Below are positions 57,054 to 64,000 of a stretch of 64,000 nucleotides of DNA, in pieces. Source of the DNA: an uncultured Chlorobiaceae bacterium (GTDB taxonomy: Bacteria > Bacteroidota > Chlorobiia > Chlorobiales > Chlorobiaceae); the NCBI GenBank assembly GCA_903824045.1, contig CAIJVD010000013.1, positions 1 through 64,000 on the forward strand. Direction: 5' to 3'. The notes beneath the pieces were generated by a model. The model searched no databases and was not told where the DNA came from. It saw nothing but the letters and a program-made list of their open reading frames with translations. A program made the translations under genes and the position numbers. Position 1 is the first letter of the stretch, and the number at the start of each line of letters is the position of its first letter.

Positions 57054-57704
57054 ATGCAGGTCCGCCTCATTTCAGTCACCAACCCCCTTATCCAGGTCGA
57101 CGGCAAACAGCTCACCCCCGAGGGACTTATCGCTTACTGCGCGAGGGTATCGAGCCCCCACCAGGAGACTCCCGACTACCAGAAACTGCTCGCGTACTGC
57201 ATCGCCCACAAGCACTGGAGCGTCTTTGAAATGGTGGATATGACCGTCGAAATCGTGACATCGAGAGCCATCTCTCCGCAGATTCTCCGACATAAAAGTT
57301 TTCAGTTCCAGGAGTTTTCACAAAGGTATGCCAAGGCGCAGGAGATTGAGCACTACACACCGCGGCGACAGGACAGCAAGAACCGGCAGAACTCGCTGGA
57401 CGATCTCGACACAGAGACCGTTGAATGGTTCGACCAGGCGCAGGAACGCATCGCCCGTCTTGCTCTTGAAGAGTATAATGCCGCGCTCGAAAAGGGAATC
57501 GCAAAGGAGTGCGCAAGGGTGCTGCTTCCTCTTGGAACACAGACGAAGCTCTACATGAAGGGATCAGTGCGGAGCTGGATACACTATCTGGAGGTGCGTA
57601 CCGACAGGAGTACCCAGCAGGAACACCGCGAAATTGCCGACGCCATCAAAACGGTTTTCACCTCGCAGTTCCCGGTCACGGCGGCAGCACTGGGCTGGGC
57701 TTAG
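57054..57704 (+). CDS. thyX: FAD-dependent thymidylate synthase
   Basis: ThyX makes dTMP from dUMP with methylene-THF, NADPH and FAD, replacing ThyA. In 216 residues, the ThyX motif RHRx7S reads RHKx7S (R79, H80, K81, S89, in [11 protein letters not shown]), so the second Arg is Lys. The dUMP-binding region [12 protein letters not shown] and [10 protein letters not shown] are present. Its TAG overlaps the accD stop by 3 bp in convergent orientation. Upstream, a TATATT at 57014 could be a -10 box. Confidence 0.95.
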   Translation: MQVRLISVTNPLIQVDGKQLTPEGLIAYCARVSSPHQETPDYQKLLAYCIAHKHWSVFEMVDMTVEIVTSRAISPQILRHKSFQFQEFSQRYAKAQEIEHYTPRRQDSKNRQNSLDDLDTETVEWFDQAQERIARLALEEYNAALEKGIAKECARVLLPLGTQTKLYMKGSVRSWIHYLEVRTDRSTQQEHREIADAIKTVFTSQFPVTAAALGWA

Positions 57705-58540
57705 AGCCGCAACATGTCGAACAGGCTGACCAGCCTCGATTTCAGCTCCTTGCGGTGAACGATGATATCAACAAAACCGTGCTCGAGCAGAAACTCTGCG
57801 CGCTGGAATCCCTCGGGCAGATCCCTCTTGATGGTATCGCGGATAACACGCGGGCCGGCAAAGCCGATAAGCGCCTTTGGCTCGCTGACGTTGATATCTC
57901 CAAGCATGGCGAAGGATGCGCTGATACCGCCCATCGTCGGGTCGGTCATCAGGGAGATGAAGGGAAGCTTTTTTTCACTGAGCCGGGTGAGCCGGGCTGC
58001 GGTCTTGGCCATCTGCATGAGGCTGAAGGCGCCCTCCATCATCCTGGCACCACCTGACTGGGAGATCACCACAAGAGGCGCATTGAGCTCAATTGCCTTA
58101 TCGACGGCACGAGAGATTTTCTCTCCGACCACAGAACCCATAGATCCACCGATAAAACCAAAATCCATAGCTGAAATCACGAGCGGATGAGAGCCGCTCA
58201 GACCATGGGCGTTGCGGCATGCTTCGGTTTTGCCGCTTTTTTCGATGGTGTCGTGAACCCTGTCGGGATATCTCTTGGTGTCGGTAAAACCAAGAGGGTC
58301 AGCCGAGCGAAGATTATCGGCAAACTCGGTACACTTGCCATCGTCAAAAAGAATTGAAAAATACTTGTAGGGAGAGATCCTGAAATGATGGCCGCATTCA
58401 GAACAGGTGAAAAAGTGATCTTCAAGCTGCTTTTTATGAAGCATCGCGCCACACTCATCACACTTCCACCACAACCCTTCCGGTATGTCACGCTTGTCGG
58501 TCGTTCGTATCGCAGGTTTTACACGTTGGAACCAGGCCAT
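57701..58540 (-). CDS. accD: Acetyl-CoA carboxylase carboxyltransferase subunit beta
   Basis: AccD with AccA transfers carboxyl from biotin to acetyl-CoA to give malonyl-CoA for fatty acids. From the ATG at 58540 (MAWFQRVKP) it has 279 residues. Zinc-ribbon cysteines are CDEC and CSEC 15 residues apart. [17 protein letters not shown] and [11 protein letters not shown] are the crotonase-fold signatures. It is divergent from the patatin gene. Confidence 0.96.
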   Translation of the reverse strand: MAWFQRVKPAIRTTDKRDIPEGLWWKCDECGAMLHKKQLEDHFFTCSECGHHFRISPYKYFSILFDDGKCTEFADNLRSADPLGFTDTKRYPDRVHDTIEKSGKTEACRNAHGLSGSHPLVISAMDFGFIGGSMGSVVGEKISRAVDKAIELNAPLVVISQSGGARMMEGAFSLMQMAKTAARLTRLSEKKLPFISLMTDPTMGGISASFAMLGDINVSEPKALIGFAGPRVIRDTIKRDLPEGFQRAEFLLEHGFVDIIVHRKELKSRLVSLFDMLRL

Positions 58541-58657
58541 TTTCACAATTAGAGGTAAAGGTTATACATTAAAGCTGAAGATATGAACTCCCGAGGAGAA
58601 CTCAAAAAGAGACAGCAGGAACTCTCGGAGCGGACAAATGAATCAGGAGCGCCTCAA

Positions 58658-61438
58658 TTGCCTAAAGTCAGTACCATATTCTCCATAGTAGCACTCATTG
58701 CCGCTCTTCTTCCCGCAACCGCACCGCCTGTGGCGAGGGCGGCTGAGAGCGTCAGCACGATCTATCCCGATACGCTCACCACTGCTGTTCACCGGTTCCT
58801 GCTGCGCCCCTACATGCGTCCGGCAAGAAAAACCGTGGGAATTGCCCTGTCGGGCGGAGGCGCCAACGCCCTTTCACAAATTGGAGTGCTCAAGGCTCTT
58901 GAAGAGAAGGGCGTCCCTGTCGATTACATCGCCGGCACAAGCATGGGCGCAATCATCGGCGGCCTCTACAGCGCCGGATACACTCCCGATGAACTTGAAA
59001 AAATCTCCGAAAGCCTTCCCTGGCAGTCCATCATCTCTGTAAGCAACGGATACGCACGGTCGAATATTTTTCTTGAACAGCAGCAGATCAGGGACCGGGC
59101 AAGCATAGCCATACGTTTCGACAAGCTGAAGCTCCTGATGCCAAAATCACTCAGCTCTTCACAGCCGATCACGAGCACTCTTGACATCCTCGCACTCAAC
59201 AGCATCTACAGTGCGGAGGATTTCACCACCCTTCCGGTCAACTTCAGGGCCGTTTCGACCGACCTTGTCTCTGGCCGGCGCATCACGCTAAGCTCAGGCT
59301 CCCTCTCCGAAGCGATGAGGGCAAGCAGCACCATCCCCATACTCTTCGAGCCAATCGTGCGGGAGGGCTATCAGCTCGTTGACGGAGGACTTGTCGCCAA
59401 CCTTCCGGTCGACGAACTTGACACCCTCCACGCCGGATATAAGATCGCTGTCGACACTCACGGAAGCATGTATGCCAATAGCGGCGAGATCGACCTTCCC
59501 TGGAAGGCCGCAGACCAGGCGATGGGCATTCTGACAAAGATCCAGTACCCCGCGCAGCTCGACAAAGCCGACATCATCATAACTCCCGACCTCGGCAATC
59601 ACAAGGCTACCGATTTTTCCGACATCAGGAATCTTGTTGCCGCAGGGTATGCCAAAGGCAGGCTCCTTGCCGATACCATACAACGCAGTATTACCCTGAA
59701 AGGCCGTGACCGGAGCCTCCCCTCTGTGGAGCATTATGCCAAAAGCGTTCAGTTCCCTTCAGACAACCCGTTTTTCACCGAACATTACCGGGCAGTGCAG
59801 GGGATGGTGCGCAGCTCCTCGAACCTTCAGAGCACACTACAGGAGCTGCTCTCCACAGATCTCTTCACCAGGGTTTACGCCGAACTCGACCAGCGTCGCA
59901 AAAAAGTGGTTTTTCACCTTGACCCCCTGCCCGAAATAACAGCCATTTCGGTGACGGATGGCCCTCCCGAAGCAGTTGCACCCAAAGAGATCGAAGCATG
60001 TTTCAAACCCTTAACAGGCCGCATCTATACCAATAGTGAAGCCACCAGAGCGCTCGAGTCACTGGTGAAGCACTACAGGCAGAAAGGGTTCAGCCTGGTC
60101 AGCATCGAGCGTATCACCCTCCGGGAGGGCACCCTCGCCGTAAAGCTCTCTTCCGGAAAGCCTGACTCTCTTGACATACGGCGCGACAGAAACATGACCG
60201 GGTTGACTGCAATAACGCGTGAAATCAAAATCGAGCGTGCCACCCCCCTTCACCTCGACAGGGCGGAAGAGTCGGTCAACAACCTCTACGAAACGGGAGC
60301 ATTCAACCGTGTATCCATCTCCGCCCACCCCAGAAAGAGTGCTGAGGGAGAAAGCAGCTCCATCATCAGATTCTCGCTCGACGAAAAGCCCTCCTCGGTC
60401 ATGCGACTTGGCCTGAGATATGACGAAACGAACGATGCCCAGTTTCTGCTTGATTTCAGGAACGAGAATCTCGGCGGAACGACCGGGTCGATCGGTGGCT
60501 GGATGAAAACAAGCTCGAAAAACAATCTCTTGAATCTTGAGTTCAGCATTCCACGAATCGGGCCATCACACCTCACACTCTCCTCACGCATCTTTTATGA
60601 CCAGCACCTCCTCGAGAACCGCGACATAGTCTTTTCAAAAGAGTTTTTCGGATCACGCTCCAGCTACTCGGAAAATTACGGCATACAGAAATACGGCATC
60701 AGCTCGGCCTTCGGCACCAGAATCCAGAAAAACGGCCAGTTCATGGTCGACATGACCCTGCAAAACTCCCAATCCTTTTCATCCGATAACAGCCACGGCA
60801 GGCTGAGCACCTCCAATTTCACCATGTTCTGTCTGGGCACACAGCTCACACTCGACTCGCGAAACAGCGCCGAACAGGCCTCATCGGGCAGCTACACCAA
60901 CCTCAGATATTCGCTAACCTCTCCCGTGCTCGATATTGAGGAGCTCTTTTGGCAAACATCAGGCATCCACGAAGAGAACATCCGCCTTGGCAAACAGACG
61001 ACACTCCGGCTTTCGGGAGTTTTCGGTCTGAGCAGCAGTTCGGCCCCCCTTGCCGAGAAATTTTTTCTGGGCGGTCCGGGCAACGGCTACAGCAAACGCT
61101 TCATCGGCCTGAAAGAGTGTGACCTACCCGGAAACAATATTGCCTCGGCAGGAGTGAGTCTGAACTACTCCCCCTCCTTTGCCGTCATCTTTCCGACAAC
61201 TGCAGCCCTGCACTACAATCTGGGAAATGCCTGGGAGAAGCGCGAGGAAATCTCCTTCAGCTCACTGCTTCACGGAATCGGAGCAAGCCTCATGTGGGAG
61301 ACCCCGCTCGGTCCTGCAGAGCTGACCCTCTCCAAAGCATTCGCCTTGAAGCCTGTCGAAGGGAACGGAGGAACCAGTTCGTCGTCAATACGATTTTCCG
61401 ATACCCTGCTCTATTTCAGCATAGGCCATGACTTTTGA
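58658..61438 (+). CDS. Patatin-like phospholipase with C-terminal beta barrel (PlpD-like)
   Basis: A patatin domain joined to a POTRA-like segment and an outer-membrane barrel, the type Vd (PlpD) layout. With the TTG at 58658 the product has 926 residues; AGGAG lies 8 bp before it and a normal signal peptide follows. An ATG at 58583 would place 25 polar residues before the signal and lacks an SD. GGGANA forms the oxyanion loop, GTSMG holds the Ser nucleophile (S95) and DGG (about 243-245) the Asp. About 545-926 form the barrel, ending with Phe. It could release its patatin domain or act at the outer membrane; lipid substrate is unknown. Confidence 0.88.
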   Translation: MPKVSTIFSIVALIAALLPATAPPVARAAESVSTIYPDTLTTAVHRFLLRPYMRPARKTVGIALSGGGANALSQIGVLKALEEKGVPVDYIAGTSMGAIIGGLYSAGYTPDELEKISESLPWQSIISVSNGYARSNIFLEQQQIRDRASIAIRFDKLKLLMPKSLSSSQPITSTLDILALNSIYSAEDFTTLPVNFRAVSTDLVSGRRITLSSGSLSEAMRASSTIPILFEPIVREGYQLVDGGLVANLPVDELDTLHAGYKIAVDTHGSMYANSGEIDLPWKAADQAMGILTKIQYPAQLDKADIIITPDLGNHKATDFSDIRNLVAAGYAKGRLLADTIQRSITLKGRDRSLPSVEHYAKSVQFPSDNPFFTEHYRAVQGMVRSSSNLQSTLQELLSTDLFTRVYAELDQRRKKVVFHLDPLPEITAISVTDGPPEAVAPKEIEACFKPLTGRIYTNSEATRALESLVKHYRQKGFSLVSIERITLREGTLAVKLSSGKPDSLDIRRDRNMTGLTAITREIKIERATPLHLDRAEESVNNLYETGAFNRVSISAHPRKSAEGESSSIIRFSLDEKPSSVMRLGLRYDETNDAQFLLDFRNENLGGTTGSIGGWMKTSSKNNLLNLEFSIPRIGPSHLTLSSRIFYDQHLLENRDIVFSKEFFGSRSSYSENYGIQKYGISSAFGTRIQKNGQFMVDMTLQNSQSFSSDNSHGRLSTSNFTMFCLGTQLTLDSRNSAEQASSGSYTNLRYSLTSPVLDIEELFWQTSGIHEENIRLGKQTTLRLSGVFGLSSSSAPLAEKFFLGGPGNGYSKRFIGLKECDLPGNNIASAGVSLNYSPSFAVIFPTTAALHYNLGNAWEKREEISFSSLLHGIGASLMWETPLGPAELTLSKAFALKPVEGNGGTSSSSIRFSDTLLYFSIGHDF

Positions 61439-61513
61439 GCCAAACTTTTTTGTATTTTTCCGCAATCCGCTACCGATGCGGGATGGCGCATTTTTACCAT
61501 AAAACAACAGCGC

Positions 61514-62290
61514 GTGGAAAAAGCCCGCAAACCGCACATACTGGTCTGCAACGATGACGGCATTGAAGGCGAGGGAATTCATGCCCTGGCCGCTGCAATG
61601 AAGAAAATCGGCAACGTTACGGTCGTAGCCCCGGCTGAACCCCACAGCGGCATGAGTCATGCCATGACCCTCGGCCTGCCACTGAGAATCCGCAAGTTTT
61701 CCCGAAACGGCCGTTTTTTCGGCTACACTGTCTCAGGCACCCCTGTCGACTGCATCAAGGTGGCGCTCAGCCATATCCTGCCGACAAGACCGGATCTGAT
61801 TGTCTCCGGTATCAACTACGGGAGCAACACTGCCACCAACACGCTCTACAGCGGCACTGTGGCGGCGGCCCTCGAGGGTGCCATCCAGGGCATAACCTCC
61901 CTGGCATTCTCGCTGGCCACCTATGAACATGCCGACTTTACCTATGCGGGAAAATTCGCCCGGAAACTTGCAAAAAAAGTGCTGCACGAAGGGCTCCCGC
62001 CCGACACCGTGCTCTCCGTCAATATCCCGAACCTGCCGGAAGCCGAGATAGCAGGAATCGTCATCACCGAGCAGGGGAGCTCCCGCTGGGAGGAGGACGC
62101 CATCGAGCGCAACGACATGTACGGCAATCCCTACTACTGGCTGAACGGAACACTCCAGCTGCTTGATAACGACATGCGCAAGGATGAGTTTGCCGTCCGA
62201 CGCAACTATGTCGCCGTGACGCCGCTCTCCTGCGACTTCACCAACCACGCCTACATCGGCACTCTTGAACAATGGAACCTGCAAAAATAA
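61514..62290 (+). CDS. surE: 5'-nucleotidase SurE
   Basis: SurE hydrolyses nucleoside monophosphates and is a survival protein. The 258-residue protein starts at GTG 61514. [12 protein letters not shown] (12-23) holds the metal-binding Asp-Asp, [14 protein letters not shown] the conserved Ser, SGTPVDCIK and SGINYGSN the remaining ligands. bshC starts 4 bp after its stop. Confidence 0.95.
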   Translation: MEKARKPHILVCNDDGIEGEGIHALAAAMKKIGNVTVVAPAEPHSGMSHAMTLGLPLRIRKFSRNGRFFGYTVSGTPVDCIKVALSHILPTRPDLIVSGINYGSNTATNTLYSGTVAAALEGAIQGITSLAFSLATYEHADFTYAGKFARKLAKKVLHEGLPPDTVLSVNIPNLPEAEIAGIVITEQGSSRWEEDAIERNDMYGNPYYWLNGTLQLLDNDMRKDEFAVRRNYVAVTPLSCDFTNHAYIGTLEQWNLQK

Positions 62291-62294
62291 CAGC

Positions 62295-63986
62295 GTGAAC
62301 ACCTTCCTGCTCGATTACCAGCATATCCTGACACCTAAAAAAGGTTTCTCAAAGCTTTTTCGGGACTATACCTCCGAAGGCCCTGACCGCCCCGGACTGG
62401 TAGAGGAGTGCTTTCATCTCGACTATCAGAAAGAGGCCGATTACTACCGGCAGCTCGGCATGCTCGGATCGAGAAAATTTGACCGTGAAACACTGGTACG
62501 TGTTCTCAAAAAACAGAACACCAGCTACGGATGCGGCGAGCTGCAGCTCCGTGAAATAGAGAAGCTCCGAACGCCCCGATGCATGGCCATCGTTACCGGC
62601 CAGCAGCTCGGACTTTTCACCGGCCCCCTCTACACCATCTACAAAGCCCTGACCGCGATTGTCGTTGCTGAACGCCAGAAGGCTCTCTTTCCGGAATATG
62701 ATTTTGTCCCGGTTTTCTGGCTCGAGGGCGAGGATCACGACTTCGAAGAGTCGGCACACACCGCGATTTTTGCAGAAAACCAGGTAGTCCACTTCACCCA
62801 GGAACCCTACCGGCGGGTGACGGATCAGATGGTGGCAAACAGCTGCTTCGGCAACGAGATAACCGGTTGTATTGAGGAGTTCCTCCGTCAGCTGCCCGAC
62901 TCAGCCCATAAGGAGCGCGTTTCAGAGATTCTGCGGGAGTGCTACCTGCCGGGAAGCACTTTTGAAATGAGCTTTGCCAGAACCATGATGGCGCTCTTCA
63001 GCGACCAGCCCCTGATCCTCTTTTCCAGCCAGGATCCCGAACTCAAACGGCTGGCGGCCCCAATATTTCTCAAGGAGCTCACCTCCGCCCCCGCATCCTC
63101 ATACAATGTCGTCGCCCAGAGTTCGAAACTCGAAAGCCTCGGCTACACTGCACAGGCCAAACCCCGCTCGGTCAACCTCTTCTACCTCAACCATAACAGC
63201 CAGCGGCTGAAAATAGAGCACTCCCCCGATGACTCTTTTTCCATCGCTCCAGACCGGCAGCGCTATTCAAAGCACCAGATGCTCGAACTCTGCCAGGATC
63301 ACCCCGAACGGTTCAGCCCGAACGTCGTGCTCCGACCGATCGTCCAGGACTTCATCCTGCCGACCTTTGCCTGCATCGCGGGGCCCGGAGAGATCAGCTA
63401 CCTTGCCCAGTACAGGAAAAATTACGAGCACTTCGGCATCACCATGCCGTTTATCATTCCGAGAGGAAGCTTTACACTGGTAGAGCCAAAAATAAGCCGG
63501 ATCATGGACAAGCTGCTCCATGTAACCGGAAAGCCGGGTTTCTCACGAAAGCAGATCTACCATTCGGTATTCAGCGAACTCGCCCAGCTGAAAAAGAATG
63601 CAGTTGGCGTGGCTGAAAACCCCCTGCTCGAGGGGATATTCGAGGAGAAAAAGAGCGAGATCCGCGAAATACTGGCCAGCCTCGGGCCGGTGCTAACAAA
63701 GATCGATCCTACGCTGGAGCCGCTGCTCGGCGCTTCGATCGCGCAGTCGGAAAAGATTATCGAAGGCATTGAGCAGAAAGCATGGAAGGCAAGCAGAAGA
63801 AAGCATGAAGAGCTTCTCGAGCAGATCCTCAAAGCCGAAACCGCGCTCTTTCCCGAAGGGGTGCCCCAGGAGCGGCTGATCAACATTTTCTACTATCTCA
63901 ATAAATACGGAATGGAGTTGATCGAGACCCTGAAAAACCTGCTGAGCGGACATTCAACTGAATCGCATATCATCGTCGAATTGTAG
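62295..63986 (+). CDS. bshC: Bacillithiol biosynthesis cysteine-adding enzyme BshC
   Basis: BshC adds cysteine to GlcN-malate to finish bacillithiol; green sulfur bacteria use an N-methylated form. With the GTG at 62295 it has 563 residues. [20 protein letters not shown] (about 96-115), [12 protein letters not shown] and the [11 protein letters not shown] segment are diagnostic. A coiled-coil C-terminal region follows. A TTG at 62265 would overlap surE by 26 bp and is unlike the family start NTFLLDYQ. The stop lies 14 bp before the window end. Confidence 0.95.
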   Translation: MNTFLLDYQHILTPKKGFSKLFRDYTSEGPDRPGLVEECFHLDYQKEADYYRQLGMLGSRKFDRETLVRVLKKQNTSYGCGELQLREIEKLRTPRCMAIVTGQQLGLFTGPLYTIYKALTAIVVAERQKALFPEYDFVPVFWLEGEDHDFEESAHTAIFAENQVVHFTQEPYRRVTDQMVANSCFGNEITGCIEEFLRQLPDSAHKERVSEILRECYLPGSTFEMSFARTMMALFSDQPLILFSSQDPELKRLAAPIFLKELTSAPASSYNVVAQSSKLESLGYTAQAKPRSVNLFYLNHNSQRLKIEHSPDDSFSIAPDRQRYSKHQMLELCQDHPERFSPNVVLRPIVQDFILPTFACIAGPGEISYLAQYRKNYEHFGITMPFIIPRGSFTLVEPKISRIMDKLLHVTGKPGFSRKQIYHSVFSELAQLKKNAVGVAENPLLEGIFEEKKSEIREILASLGPVLTKIDPTLEPLLGASIAQSEKIIEGIEQKAWKASRRKHEELLEQILKAETALFPEGVPQERLINIFYYLNKYGMELIETLKNLLSGHSTESHIIVEL

Positions 63987-64000
63987 ACGCCACCCAACCA

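Overview
The window is a gene-dense (about 55% G+C by eye) stretch of a green sulfur bacterium (family Chlorobiaceae). The diagnostic genes are a BchF/BchV-type 3-vinyl bacteriochlorophyllide hydratase, a form IV RuBisCO-like protein (RLP), BshC for bacillithiol-type thiols, a ThyX thymidylate synthase, an RpoD starting MRQLKIS, and a possible small chlorosome-envelope protein. Many starts lack a clear Shine-Dalgarno sequence. There is one RNA gene, tRNA-Ala(GGC). I see no rRNA, CRISPR array or prophage.

Layout. 1-354: 5' end of a leftward gene, then a block of four perfect hairpins. 0.36-11 kb: a Wzi-like outer-membrane protein, purine synthesis (purH, purN, purF), queE, a membrane glycosyltransferase, endonuclease IV, ftsX and tRNA-Ala. 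11-15.6 kb: ileS with a cysteine-poor DksA-family protein, then repeat-rich DNA and a small possible chlorosome protein. 15.6-21.6 kb: a leftward sugar-nucleotide operon (rfbA, rfbC, rfbD, rfbB, galE, manC) for O-antigen or capsule. 21.7-28.4 kb: the most unusual part, a leftward run bchV, small membrane protein, class II aldolase-SDR fusion, LsrF-like aldolase, RLP, SDR and LptE-like lipoprotein. 28.5-32.5 kb: recX, pyrH, and rplM-rpsI-rpsB-tsf. 32.7-46 kb: der, an Mrp ATPase with a His-rich linker plus an NFU protein, ftsK, gcvT, lemA/TPM genes, a Rel/SpoT enzyme and uvrB. 46-51 kb: M16 peptidase lipoprotein, LptF/LptG permease and SAM hydrolase. 51.1-52.3 kb: a RAYT-type transposase element with inverted ends and an 85-bp tandem duplication. 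52.3-64 kb: rpoD, valS, clpP, thyX, accD, a patatin/beta-barrel protein, surE and bshC.

How the parts fit. Envelope genes recur: Wzi-like, rfb/galE/manC, LptE, LptF/G and the patatin-barrel protein together cover surface-polysaccharide precursor supply and LPS export. Housekeeping information-processing genes make up most of the rest. The candidate undescribed system is the RLP cluster: an enolase-type RLP beside two aldolases from different folds and two SDR modules. This combination suggests cleavage of a phosphorylated deoxy-pentulose or diketo-pentulose followed by redox handling of the aldehyde, but the substrate cannot be read from sequence.

Intergenic DNA carries several dispersed families: CCCGA/TCGGG palindromes, a 65-bp imperfect hairpin in two copies, GGATTTTGAATTTCGGATTGG-type runs, GTGGAC-rich tracts, and a 23-nt RAYT-element end repeated at the left edge 51 kb away.
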